From Clostridiales bacterium (lineage in GTDB: Bacteria; Bacillota; Clostridia; Christensenellales; Borkfalkiaceae): a stretch of DNA of 64,000 nt. Positions 50,395-59,926 of the stretch are shown here, piece by piece. Both the position numbers and the translations under genes were made by a program. The notes under the pieces are model-generated. The model was not told the DNA's origin. It saw only the letters and a program-made list of their open reading frames with translations, and did not search any database. Within the stretch, counting starts at the first letter, position 1; every line of letters begins with the position of its first letter. Location: NCBI GenBank assembly GCA_015069285.1, contig SVIX01000003.1, positions 1 to 64,000 of the forward strand, read 5' to 3'.

Positions 50395-52410
50395 ATGACG
50401 GAACGTGTAAAAAAACAATTAGAACTTCTTAAAAAAAGAGAATACAGAAAACTTAGAAGCGAGTTGCCCGCAACGACTGCAACGGAGCAAAAGGGCGAAC
50501 TTTCCGATATGGAATATTTTACCTTTTATTTTGAAACGGTTTTGGGGGAAGAAACTCCGCGTTTTTACGGCGACGATATATTCGGGTTTTACCGTAGCAA
50601 AAGTAAATTGCCACGCTTCGTAGGCGTGCACGTCGGAGGGAACGTGACGGTAGATTACAAAACCTTCCTTGAAGTTGGGCTTTCGGGGATTCGTGAAAAG
50701 ATTATGCAGTACGCGCCGAACGCAAAAGACGACGAGGCGAAAGAGTTTTATGCGTGCGGGTTGCGTTGCTTGGACGCAATGGAAGGAATTGCGGTAAAAT
50801 ACCGCGACGAGGCGAAGAAAACGGGAAACCAAAAATTATACGACGCGCTTTGTCAAGTGCCTTTTAAGGGGGCGAGAGATTATTACGAAGCGCTCGTCGG
50901 CGTAAAATTTTTAAACTACGTTTTGCGTGTCCCTGCGTTTCATATTACCTTTGGACGCTTTGATAATTATATGCGTCCGTATTACCGCGCCTCCCTTCAA
51001 AAGGGTGTGACGGAAGAAGAAATTTTAGAGCTTACCCAGCTTTTCTTTATCTCTTTGAATTTTGATTCGGATTTGTATAGCGCCGTGCAACTTGGCGACA
51101 ACGGAATGAGTATGCTCGTCGGCGGTTACGATAAGCAGGGCAACGAAACGTTTGACGAGTTGTCGGAAATTTGTTTGACTGCGTCTGAATCGCTTTGCTT
51201 AATCGACCCGAAAATCAATATCCGTGTAAATAAAAATACACCCCTTTCGCTGTACGAGAGAGGTGCGAAATTGACAAAACAAGGTTTGGGTTTCCCGCAG
51301 TATTGTAACGACGACGTCGTTATTGAAGGACTTGTGGCGCTTGGGTACGACTTGGAAGACGCACGAGATTATTCGGTGGCGGCTTGCTGGGAATTTATTC
51401 CCTCTGGTTGCGGGGCGGAAACGCCGAACGCCGGGCATATGAATTTTCCGTTAATGGTAGACCGCGCGCTCAAAACGGGCTTGGTGTATTCGGAAACGTT
51501 TGAGGATTTTATGAAACGGGTAAAGCGGGAAATTCGCTTACAAGGAGCAGGATTACGCGACTCTGTGAATCAGGGCTTGGTTAATCCTCCTAGGATGTGT
51601 AACGTTGCGTTATCCCTTTTCATCTCGCCTTGTATAGAACGCGGACGAGGGCTTTATGACGGTGGAGCAAAGTACAACAATTACGGATTCCACGGCGCGG
51701 GTATTGCTATTGCGGCAGATGCGTTGGAGGCGATAGAACGCGCGGTGTATATTGATAAAATCGTCACGAAAGAAGAATTGATCCGCGCATTGAACGCCAA
51801 TTTCGAGGGCTACGAACCGCTCCGTCAAAAGCTTATCGCATATCCGAAAATGGGCAACAACGAGGAGAGCGTAGATAAGAAGGCGATAGAACTTATAGAT
51901 TGCTACGCGAAAGATATGAGCGGTAAATATTGTACGAGTGGCGGTATTTTCCGCGCCGGGACGGGAAGCGCGCAGGCGTATATTTCGGCAGGAAAAGAAG
52001 TAGGCGCAACCGCCGACGGCAGAAAGGCGTTTGAACCGTTGCCGTGCAGTTACGCGCCTTCGCTTACCGCGCGTTTGAACGGACCGCTTTCCGCCGTGCA
52101 ATCGTTTACCAAATACGATTTAAAAAATATTATCAACGGCGGACCGTTTACTATCGAAATTCACGATACCGTGTTCCGCAACGAAGAGGGAGAAAAGAAG
52201 GTCGCGATGCTCGTAAAATCGTTTATAGACAGAGGCGGTCATCAAATGCAAATCAACGCGATTAACCGTGACAGACTTTTAGACGCACAGGCGAACCCCG
52301 AAAACTATCCGAACTTAATCGTTCGTGTTTGGGGTTGGAGCGGATATTTCACGGAATTGGATAAAGCGTACCAAGACCAAATTATAAAGCGTACGGAATT
52401 TTCCGTCTAA
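50395..52410 (+). CDS. PFL-family glycyl radical enzyme, substrate unknown
   Basis: 671 aa; candidate thiyl site SVAACWEF and atypical glycyl loop RVWGWSGYFTELD. Confidence 0.85.
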   Translation: MTERVKKQLELLKKREYRKLRSELPATTATEQKGELSDMEYFTFYFETVLGEETPRFYGDDIFGFYRSKSKLPRFVGVHVGGNVTVDYKTFLEVGLSGIREKIMQYAPNAKDDEAKEFYACGLRCLDAMEGIAVKYRDEAKKTGNQKLYDALCQVPFKGARDYYEALVGVKFLNYVLRVPAFHITFGRFDNYMRPYYRASLQKGVTEEEILELTQLFFISLNFDSDLYSAVQLGDNGMSMLVGGYDKQGNETFDELSEICLTASESLCLIDPKINIRVNKNTPLSLYERGAKLTKQGLGFPQYCNDDVVIEGLVALGYDLEDARDYSVAACWEFIPSGCGAETPNAGHMNFPLMVDRALKTGLVYSETFEDFMKRVKREIRLQGAGLRDSVNQGLVNPPRMCNVALSLFISPCIERGRGLYDGGAKYNNYGFHGAGIAIAADALEAIERAVYIDKIVTKEELIRALNANFEGYEPLRQKLIAYPKMGNNEESVDKKAIELIDCYAKDMSGKYCTSGGIFRAGTGSAQAYISAGKEVGATADGRKAFEPLPCSYAPSLTARLNGPLSAVQSFTKYDLKNIINGGPFTIEIHDTVFRNEEGEKKVAMLVKSFIDRGGHQMQINAINRDRLLDAQANPENYPNLIVRVWGWSGYFTELDKAYQDQIIKRTEFSV

Positions 52411-52535
52411 TAAAAGTTACGCCGTGTGGAACGCCACACGGCGTAACGTTTTATTGCGTGCGGTTAGGCTATACGGAAAAGTAAAATACTTGATAGCGGA
52501 TAGTTGTTAAAAGGGTTGACTTTTTCGGCGAAACG

Positions 52536-53066
52536 GTGTATACTGTAAAGAAAAAAGCAGGGAATAAAAAAGAAATGGGTGCGCAAACGAAAAAACAGAT
52601 TTTTATGGAAATTATCCGTTTTTTGCTCGTCGGAGGACTTGCAACGCTCGTGGATTATGTTACCTTTTGGTTGTTCGACGCCCTGTTGTTCCCCCGTATA
52701 TTGCCAACGCAAATACGAGCTTGGGAAACGGTCGCGCTTATTTTTTCGACGGCAATAGGCTTTTGCGTGGGGCTGACGGTGAATTGGATATTGTCGGTAC
52801 GCTTCGTTTTCCGCGAGGTGAGAAACGAGGAGGAGGCAAAGTCTAAAAAATCTTTCGCCGTATTTGCGCTTATCGGACTGTTAGGGCTTGCTTTGACGGA
52901 AATCGGCGTCGTAACGCTCGTTGCCCTTCTTCCGGATATAACCTTTTTAGGGAAAACGGCGTTTTTTGGAACGGCGTGGAAAAAATGGATAGCCAAAGCC
53001 GTGATGACGGGCGTGGTGCTCGTTTTCAATTATTTAGGCAGGAAGGTATTTATTTTTAAATCGTAA
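52536..53066 (+). CDS. GtrA-like membrane protein
   Basis: ~164-176 aa; FLLVGGLATLVDYVTFWLF, NYLGRKVFIFKS. Confidence 0.8.
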   Translation: MYTVKKKAGNKKEMGAQTKKQIFMEIIRFLLVGGLATLVDYVTFWLFDALLFPRILPTQIRAWETVALIFSTAIGFCVGLTVNWILSVRFVFREVRNEEEAKSKKSFAVFALIGLLGLALTEIGVVTLVALLPDITFLGKTAFFGTAWKKWIAKAVMTGVVLVFNYLGRKVFIFKS

Positions 53067-53204
53067 AAAATATTTTGTAAAAAACGCCTTTAAATTATTG
53101 AAATTTCTTTGCGTTTGGTTTATAATAAAGATAGGCGTTTATATATAAATATATAAAGCGTTTTATAGAGGAAAAAATTGTCGCGTAATTTTTTGCCGAA
53201 AGGC

Positions 53205-53233
53205 TTGACAAATTTGGACGTACCTGTTATAAT
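53205..53233 (+). promoter_or_regulatory. putative sigma-A promoter of the pfl locus
   Basis: TTGACA - 17 bp - TATAAT. Confidence 0.7.
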
Positions 53234-53348
53234 AGTGTCGGACTAAAGGGGCGTCGCGCGGTAGTATGCGTGTCGCTTTTTTTGGAGAAAAGCCTTCCGT
53301 CTATAAAATATAGAGAAATACCGTTTATCAAATAAGGAGGAAAGAGAG

Positions 53349-54083
53349 ATGACGGGTCGTATACATTCTTTCGAATCCTTTGGTACGGTGGACGGACCGG
53401 GTATCCGTTTCGTCGTGTTTTTACAAGGCTGTCCTCTTCGTTGTAAATATTGCCATAACCCCGATACTTGGGGAAAGGGCGGACAAGAATATTCGGTAGA
53501 GGAAGTAGTCAATCGGGTATTGCGCTATAAAAACTATTTTGGCGAGAAGGGCGGAATTACCGTTTCGGGCGGAGAACCGCTTTTGCAGATAGAGTTCGTA
53601 ACGGAGTTATTTACCGCGTTAAAAGCCAAAGGGGTTCACACCTGCGTAGATACTTCGGGCGTCACCTTTGACGAAAACAACGCCGACTCGGTAGAAAAAC
53701 ATAAAAAATTACTTGCCGTCACCGATTTATTCTTGCTCGATATCAAACATATCGACGATAAAGCTTGTAAAGAATTAACGGGGCAAGGCAACGGAAAGAC
53801 TTTGGCGTTCGCGAAGTTTTTGAGCGAGAACGGCAAAGTGATATGGATACGGCAGGTGCTCGTGCCCAATATCACGGACGACGACGAGAGCTTGAAACGA
53901 ACGAGAGCCTTTTTGGATACGCTCAAAACGGTGGAAAGGGTGGAAGTATTGCCCTATCATACCTTGGGGGTTGTGAAATACGAAAAGCTCGGTTTAGAAT
54001 ATCCGTTAAAAGAGGTAGAACCGCCTAAAAAGGAACGGGTACAAAACGCAAAACGGATTTTATTTGGAGAGAATTATGACTGA
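53349..54083 (+). CDS. pflA: pyruvate formate-lyase activating enzyme
   Basis: 244 aa; FGTVDGPGIRFVVFLQGCPLRCKYCHNPDTW, no ferredoxin insert. Confidence 0.93.
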   Translation: MTGRIHSFESFGTVDGPGIRFVVFLQGCPLRCKYCHNPDTWGKGGQEYSVEEVVNRVLRYKNYFGEKGGITVSGGEPLLQIEFVTELFTALKAKGVHTCVDTSGVTFDENNADSVEKHKKLLAVTDLFLLDIKHIDDKACKELTGQGNGKTLAFAKFLSENGKVIWIRQVLVPNITDDDESLKRTRAFLDTLKTVERVEVLPYHTLGVVKYEKLGLEYPLKEVEPPKKERVQNAKRILFGENYD

Positions 54084-54390
54084 GGAATTGAAAGCAAAGT
54101 TAAAGGGTCTTTGTTGCGTGGAAGTAAGCGGTGAATCTTGTGCGAATTGCTTGACTTTGATGCCTTTGTTGGATAAGCTCGTCGGCGCGCGCGAGGATAT
54201 AAAGCTCGTGCACGTGGAGGCGGATTATTCGACGACGGCGTTGATGGAAGAGTGGGACGTAGCGAAAGTGCCTACGATTTTGCTTATGAACGACGGGGAA
54301 ATATTTGCCCGTTGCACGGGTTTTCAACCCGAAGAAATTTTAGAGCTTTGGTTGGACGCAAAGATAGAAGAATTTAAATCGTCCAAATGA
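54076..54390 (+). CDS. thioredoxin-like protein
   Basis: ~104 aa from ATG 54076; SCANCLTLMPLLDKL (CxxC) and KVPTILLMNDGE cis-Pro region. Confidence 0.75.
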   Translation: MTEELKAKLKGLCCVEVSGESCANCLTLMPLLDKLVGAREDIKLVHVEADYSTTALMEEWDVAKVPTILLMNDGEIFARCTGFQPEEILELWLDAKIEEFKSSK

Positions 54391-54471
54391 TTACGGCAAT
54401 TATTTACGCTTTTAAAAGGAGCGTAAATAGAAATAAATAAAGAACAAAAAATTATTTTTAGGAGTACTGAT

Positions 54472-56505
54472 ATGATGCAATACAAAGGTTGGGAAGGATT
54501 CGTTCCCGGTAAATGGTGCGACGACGAAGTAAACGTTCGCGATTTCATTCAGCGTAACTATACGCCTTACGAAGGGGACGCAAGCTTCCTCGCTCCGGCA
54601 ACGGACGCAACGAAAAAGCTTTGGCAAATCGTTTGTGATTTGACCAAAAAAGAACTCGCAAACGGCGGTGTTTTAAACGCGGATACGAAAATTATTTCGA
54701 CGCTTACCTCGCACGGCGCGGGTTATTTGGATAAGGACCTCGAAAAAATCGTAGGTTTGCAAACGGACGAACCGTTCAAGCGTGCGTTACAACCCTTCGG
54801 CGGTATCCGTATGTCGGAAGGCGCGTTGGAAATGTACGGTTATAAATTGGACGAAAACGTAAAAGAAATTTTCACGAAATACCGCAAGACGCACAACGAA
54901 GGTGTGTTCGACGTATATACGCCTGAAATGAGAGCGGCGCGTTCGGCGCACATTTTGACGGGTTTACCCGACGCGTACGGCCGTGGTAGAATTATCGGCG
55001 ACTATCGTCGTGTTGCCCTTTACGGCGTAGATTATCTTATCCAAAAGAAGGAAGAAGATAAACTTGCAATGAGCGGGGATATGACTCCCGATAAGGTAAG
55101 AAACCGTGAAGAAGTAGCGGACCAAGTAAAAGCGCTCAAAGCGTTAAAGCAAATGGCTGCTATCTACGGTTGCGATATTTCCAAGCCCGCTGAAACGGCG
55201 CAACAAGCTATCCAAGCTTTGTATTTTGGTTACCTTGCGGCGGTAAAAGACCAAAACGGTGCGGCGATGTCCATCGGTAGAAATACTACCTTCCTTGATA
55301 TTTATATTCAACGCGACCTTGAAAAAGGAATTATTACGGAAGAACAAGCGCAAGAATTTATCGACCATTTCGTTATGAAACTCCGTATCGTGAAGTTTAT
55401 GAGAACGAAAGAATACAACGAATTGTTCTCGGGCGACCCTACTTGGGTTACCGAATCTATCGGCGGTATGGGCGTAGACGGTCGTTCGCTCGTCACCAAG
55501 ACGTCGTTTCGTATCTTGCACACGCTTGACAACCTCGGTCCTGCACCCGAACCTAACCTTACGGTGCTTTGGTCGAAGAGATTGCCCGTAGCGTTCAAGA
55601 GATATTGCGCGGATATTTCCATTCGTACCTCCTCCATTCAATACGAAAGCGACGATTTGATGCGTCCTGAAATGGGCGACGATTACGCAATCGCTTGTTG
55701 CGTAAGCTGTATGCAAGTCGGTAAAGATATGCAATTCTTCGGCGCGAGAGCGAACCTTGCAAAATGCTTGTTGTACGCTATTAACGGCGGTAAAGACGAG
55801 CTTATGAAGGATAAAGTGACGGGCAAGCCCATGCAGGTTTCCCCTGAATTTATGCCTATCTTCGGCAACGACGCGCTCAACTACGAAGAAGTTATCGCGA
55901 AGTTCGATAACATGATGACGTGGCTTGCGGACTTGTACGTAAACACGCTCAACCTTATCCATTATATGCACGATAAGTACAGCTACGAAGCGTTGGAGAT
56001 GGCTTTGCACGACACCAAAGTTCGTCGTTTCTTCGCAACGGGTATCGCAGGTCTTTCCTGCGCGGCTGACTCCTTGTCTGCAATCAAGTACGCGAAGGTA
56101 TATCCTATCCGTAACGAGGACGGTATCGTAGTAGATTACCGTATTGAAGGGGAGTATCCTAAGTACGGTAACAACGACGATAGAGCGGACGAAATTGCCG
56201 TTTGGATTTTGAAGACGTTTATGAAGAAGGTTAAGAGCCACTACACCTATCGTGACAGCGTGCCCACGACTTCTATCTTGACGATTACTTCCAACGTCGT
56301 TTACGGTAAAAAGACGGGTAACACGCCTGACGGAAGAAGAGGCGGAACGCCCCTTGCGCCCGGTGCGAACCCGATGCACGGCAGAGATTGCAACGGCGCG
56401 TTGGCGTCGCTTGAGTCGGTGGCAAAACTGCCTTACGAATATTCGAGAGACGGTATTTCCAACACCTTCTCGATTACCCCGCAATCCCTTGGTAAAGAGG
56501 ACTAA
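54472..56505 (+). CDS. pflB: pyruvate formate-lyase catalytic subunit lacking the C-terminal glycyl-radical domain
   Basis: 677 aa; catalytic ACCVSCM (Cys-Cys at 55696-55701), [17 protein letters not shown]-stop where single-chain PFL would continue. Confidence 0.92.
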   Translation: MMQYKGWEGFVPGKWCDDEVNVRDFIQRNYTPYEGDASFLAPATDATKKLWQIVCDLTKKELANGGVLNADTKIISTLTSHGAGYLDKDLEKIVGLQTDEPFKRALQPFGGIRMSEGALEMYGYKLDENVKEIFTKYRKTHNEGVFDVYTPEMRAARSAHILTGLPDAYGRGRIIGDYRRVALYGVDYLIQKKEEDKLAMSGDMTPDKVRNREEVADQVKALKALKQMAAIYGCDISKPAETAQQAIQALYFGYLAAVKDQNGAAMSIGRNTTFLDIYIQRDLEKGIITEEQAQEFIDHFVMKLRIVKFMRTKEYNELFSGDPTWVTESIGGMGVDGRSLVTKTSFRILHTLDNLGPAPEPNLTVLWSKRLPVAFKRYCADISIRTSSIQYESDDLMRPEMGDDYAIACCVSCMQVGKDMQFFGARANLAKCLLYAINGGKDELMKDKVTGKPMQVSPEFMPIFGNDALNYEEVIAKFDNMMTWLADLYVNTLNLIHYMHDKYSYEALEMALHDTKVRRFFATGIAGLSCAADSLSAIKYAKVYPIRNEDGIVVDYRIEGEYPKYGNNDDRADEIAVWILKTFMKKVKSHYTYRDSVPTTSILTITSNVVYGKKTGNTPDGRRGGTPLAPGANPMHGRDCNGALASLESVAKLPYEYSRDGISNTFSITPQSLGKED

Positions 56506-56557
56506 TTGCAAAAGTGCTATTTTATAGCATAAAATAAATAAAAAAGGAGAAATTATT

Positions 56558-56791
56558 ATGTCGACCAGAGTTGATAATCTTGTAAATATGTTAGACGGCT
56601 ACGTCGGTGACGGCGGTTACCATTTGAACGTAAACGTGTTCAACCGCGAAACGTTGTTGGACGCGCAAGCGCATCCTGAAAAATATCCCCAACTTACCAT
56701 TCGTGTATCGGGATATGCCGTAAACTTTATTAAGCTTACGAAGGAGCAACAAGACGACGTTATTTCGAGAACGATTCACGAATCTATGTAA
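56558..56791 (+). CDS. stand-alone glycyl radical domain protein (GrcA/YfiD-like)
   Basis: 77 aa; [49 protein letters not shown]; own SD AAAAAGGAG. Confidence 0.93.
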   Translation: MSTRVDNLVNMLDGYVGDGGYHLNVNVFNRETLLDAQAHPEKYPQLTIRVSGYAVNFIKLTKEQQDDVISRTIHESM

Positions 56792-56825
56792 CCTCGTTTA
56801 AAGTTCAAATAAAAGTATAAAAGGC

Positions 56826-56863
56826 AAAAAACCGCCGTCGCGTTAAACACGACGGCGGTTTTT
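56826..56863 (+). terminator. intrinsic terminator
   Basis: AAAAAACCGCCGTCG-CGTTAAACA-CGACGGCGGTTTTT. Confidence 0.9.
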
Positions 56864-56869
56864 AAAAAA

Positions 56870-56922
56870 GGCTCTGTCAAAAATAGATTTTTTGTTAATC
56901 AATCATTCTTTGTGATATAGCC
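56870..56922. repeat. Family A MITE-like repeat, short internally deleted copy
   Basis: GGCTCTGTCAAAAATAGATTTTTTGTTAATCAATCATTCTTTGTGATATAGCC. Confidence 0.75.
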
Positions 56923-56942
56923 TTACAAAAAAAGGAGGAATT

Positions 56943-57305
56943 ATGTTTATTTTATACGCATGGAACAACGAAAAATGGACGGAATTTTGTTCTTTCGCCG
57001 ATACGCGCGGTTACGCCGAGCAAGTAAAAACTGCCGTTACGCGTAAAAAAAGTTCGGCAAATGAAGAAATGAAAAATTCCGCAATCGTTATGGAAGGGTT
57101 TGTTTTTGGTAAGAAATTTTACGGCAAACAATACGGAAAGCTCGTTATGCGCGCCTTGCGCCATTTTGACGAGGTGGGCTTGTCCAACGATATACAATCT
57201 TCGTTGGAGGAACTTTTAGACGAAGGGTATACCAAATTCGCGCTCGTTGCCCCTAACGAGAGCATAGAAGAATATACGGAGGGCGGATTTGAAGTCCGTA
57301 TTTAA
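56943..57305 (+). CDS. hypothetical protein
   Basis: 120 aa ORF with SD AAAGGAGGAA. Confidence 0.55.
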   Translation: MFILYAWNNEKWTEFCSFADTRGYAEQVKTAVTRKKSSANEEMKNSAIVMEGFVFGKKFYGKQYGKLVMRALRHFDEVGLSNDIQSSLEELLDEGYTKFALVAPNESIEEYTEGGFEVRI

Positions 57306-57317
57306 AGGAAAGGTATT

Positions 57318-58469
57318 ATGAAAATAGTTAAAAAAATAAAAGCGTTGGTATGTCTTGTATGCGTAACCTTCGTATGCGCGCTTTTTCCTGCGTGCGATAT
57401 TCAGGAATTTTTCAATGAATTTTTGGGAGATTCCTCCTCGTCCTCGTCTGACCCTATGGACGTCGGCTCGTACGGCGGTGCGTTTACGGAAGAAGATATT
57501 TCCACCATTAAGAGTAGCGATTTAAGTATCCACTTCCCCGAACTCGGTAATAAATATACGGGGGATTGCACCCTGATTAAAGTGGGGGAAACGGAAATTT
57601 TGATAGACGCGGGTTCACGCAAAGGCTCGTCGGCTACGCTCGTACCCTATATAAGACAATTTTGTACGGACGGCGTGCTTGAATACGTGATTGCCACGCA
57701 CGCGCATCAAGACCATATTGCAGGGTTTATCGGCACGAATAGCGCAGACGGAATTTTTGAAAGTTTCGAATGTAAAACGATTATCGATTATCCTTTGAGT
57801 GACGCGACTTCGCAAGTCCGCGAGGACTACGAGGCCCTTCGCGACGCGGAAGTGGCGTCGGGAGCGAAACATTATACGGCGCTGGAATGTTGGAATAACG
57901 AGAACGGCGCGCAAAGAAGTTATACGCTTGCGGACGGGATTACGATGAATTTCCTGTATCAAAAATTTTACGAGGAAGAAACGAGCGACGAGAACGATTA
58001 TTCCGTTTGTATGTTGTTGACGGAAGGCGAAAACAATTATTTGTTTACGGGCGACCTTGAACACGAGGGCGAGCAGTCTTTGGTAGAGAGTAACGATTTG
58101 CCCAAATGCGTACTTTTCAAAGGCGGACATCACGGCAGTCCTACTTCGAACACGCAGGCGCTTTTGGAAAAAATCGACCCTGAAATCGTTTGCGTGTGTT
58201 GTTGTTGCGGTAGCGACGAATATACGGAAAACGTAGCGAATATGTTTCCTTCGCAAGCGTTCGTAGACCGCGTTGCGCCGTATACGGATAAGGTTTACGT
58301 AACGACTATCGTTTCGGATAACGAGGACGAATTTGAATCGATGAACGGGGATATCGTGGTCATGGTGAAGGACGGCGTCGTTTCCGTGCGGTGTTCTAAT
58401 AACGCAACGCTGTTTAAAGACACCGATTGGTTTAAAGAGAATCGAGTTTGTCCAAACGCTTGGAAGTAA
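57318..58469 (+). CDS. secreted/lipoprotein metallo-beta-lactamase-fold hydrolase (ComEC C-terminal-like)
   Basis: 383 aa; N-terminal signal with Cys, THAHQDHIAGF, LFTGDLEHEGEQ, KGGHHGSPTSN. Confidence 0.85.
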   Translation: MKIVKKIKALVCLVCVTFVCALFPACDIQEFFNEFLGDSSSSSSDPMDVGSYGGAFTEEDISTIKSSDLSIHFPELGNKYTGDCTLIKVGETEILIDAGSRKGSSATLVPYIRQFCTDGVLEYVIATHAHQDHIAGFIGTNSADGIFESFECKTIIDYPLSDATSQVREDYEALRDAEVASGAKHYTALECWNNENGAQRSYTLADGITMNFLYQKFYEEETSDENDYSVCMLLTEGENNYLFTGDLEHEGEQSLVESNDLPKCVLFKGGHHGSPTSNTQALLEKIDPEIVCVCCCCGSDEYTENVANMFPSQAFVDRVAPYTDKVYVTTIVSDNEDEFESMNGDIVVMVKDGVVSVRCSNNATLFKDTDWFKENRVCPNAWK

Positions 58470-58519
58470 AAGCGTAGGGGCAGGTATGCGTTGAAATAAA
58501 AAAACGGGAGAAAAAAGCG

Positions 58520-59209
58520 GTGTTTTCAAGGACGGCGACCCTTCTCGGGAACGAGGCGATGGAAAAATTAAAAAATGCGCGCGTGGCGGTGTTCGGCGTC
58601 GGTGGCGTCGGTAGTTACGCCGTCGAGGCGTTGGCGCGGAGCGGAATCGGGACGCTTTATTTGATTGATAAAGACGTCGTGAGTACGAGCAATATAAACC
58701 GTCAAATTATCGCGTTGCAATCGACGGTGGGAAAATACAAAACGGAAGTCGCAAAGGCGCGGATTGCGGATATAAACCCCGCGTGCGTCGTATATACGCA
58801 TAATCTTTTCTTTTTACCCGATACGGCGGACGCATTCGATTTTTCCGCGTTCGATTATATTATCGACGCGATTGATACGGTAAGCGGTAAACTCGCGCTT
58901 ATTCAAAAAGCGAAAGAGAACGGCGTACCGATTATTTCGGCGATGGGCGCAGGGAATAAATTAGACCCGACGGCGTTTGAAGTGGCGGATATTTCTCAAA
59001 CGAGCGTATGCCCGTTGGCGAGAATTATGCGTAAGGAATTAAAAAAACGGGGAATAGACCGTTTAAAAGTGGTGTATTCCAAAGAAAGCCCAATCATAGT
59101 CGAACGACAAGAAGAGTCGGAAAAAAACGCGCCTTCGAGTATTGCGTTCGTACCGTCGGTGGCGGGATTGATTTTAGCGGGCGAAGTAATCAAAGATATT
59201 ATCAAGTAA
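58520..59209 (+). CDS. tcdA: tRNA threonylcarbamoyladenosine dehydratase-like (ThiF/HesA/TcdA family)
   Basis: 229 aa; VFGVGGVGSYAVEALARSGIG, YIIDAIDTVSGKLALI. Confidence 0.88.
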   Translation: MFSRTATLLGNEAMEKLKNARVAVFGVGGVGSYAVEALARSGIGTLYLIDKDVVSTSNINRQIIALQSTVGKYKTEVAKARIADINPACVVYTHNLFFLPDTADAFDFSAFDYIIDAIDTVSGKLALIQKAKENGVPIISAMGAGNKLDPTAFEVADISQTSVCPLARIMRKELKKRGIDRLKVVYSKESPIIVERQEESEKNAPSSIAFVPSVAGLILAGEVIKDIIK

Positions 59210-59224
59210 AGCAGAGCGAAAAGT

Positions 59225-59380
59225 ATGGATTTAAGTCGTTTTGATAAAAAGTTAAAAGAATATTGCGACAAAGAGCAGATAAGCGGAACGCTTAGAATAA
59301 CGGTAAAAGATAAGATAGTATACCAATCGCATTTTGGATATGCAAACGATGAAAGCAAAACGGGTTTTGACGAAAAATAG
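59225..59380 (+). pseudogene. possible N-terminal remnant of a beta-lactamase-like serine hydrolase
   Basis: MDLSRFDKKLKEYCDKEQISGTLRITVKDKIVYQSHFGYANDESKTGFDEK-stop resembles the N-terminus of serine beta-lactamase-like proteins; no catalytic motif downstream. Confidence 0.5.
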
Positions 59381-59502
59381 GATAATTATTTTTGAGAAAA
59401 ATACAACGTTGATTAAAGGCATAAAAGCTGATAATAATTACCAAGTGGAAGAGTATATTACGAAGGCGGAATTTGAAAAAGTATTTAAGGAGATACAAGA
59501 GT

Positions 59503-59753
59503 ATGGTAGGAGTGGCAAAGTCAAGTCCGTATCGGGGAAGCGTTGATTTCATTGATAAACTCAATAAACAAGGTTATTCCCTTAAAGGAAAAAAATCAAG
59601 TTCTCTTGGTTAACCTCATTCGTTATTTTGAATGATTATCAATATGATTACGACAGGTGTGGACTGACGGATTATTTTGTTAAAACGGACGCGTACGACG
59701 GCGGTTTAACCGAACAACTTGCCCAAAGGGCAATTCAAATCATAAACGCATAA
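59503..59753 (+). pseudogene. small ORF interrupted by a one-base frameshift at an A7 tract
   Basis: MVGVAKSSPYRGSVDFIDKLNKQGYSLKGK/KIKFSWLTSFVILNDYQYDYDRCGLTDYFVKTDAYDGGLTEQLAQRAIQIINA; A7 at 59589-59595. Confidence 0.45.
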
Positions 59754-59760
59754 ACTGAAC

Positions 59761-59794
59761 GCAAAAACGGCTATTGAAAAATAGCCGTTTTTGC
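59761..59794. terminator. bidirectional intrinsic terminator
   Basis: GCAAAAACGGCTATT-GAAA-AATAGCCGTTTTTGC perfect 15-bp stem. Confidence 0.85.
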
Positions 59795-59926
59795 GTGCAG
59801 AGAAAAAATAGAACAAAAAAGAAAATTTTTTTCAAAAAACTATTGAAGAAATTGGGAAATTATGTTACAATATATATAATCACGGGGATAGCCAGCGTGA
59901 ACGATACGAAAAAGGAGGGAAAATAC

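Noticed and set aside
55144-56511. 455-aa antisense ORF over pflB, and other long antisense ORFs (e.g. 57615-58529, 15195-16277, 10186-11001)
   Set aside because: Antisense to confidently assigned genes; open frames explained by codon bias, with no RBS or family motifs.
56505-56558. PFL split as a sequencing frameshift
   Set aside because: There is a 52-nt spacer with its own SD and ATG at the domain boundary; a single indel would not join the frames cleanly.
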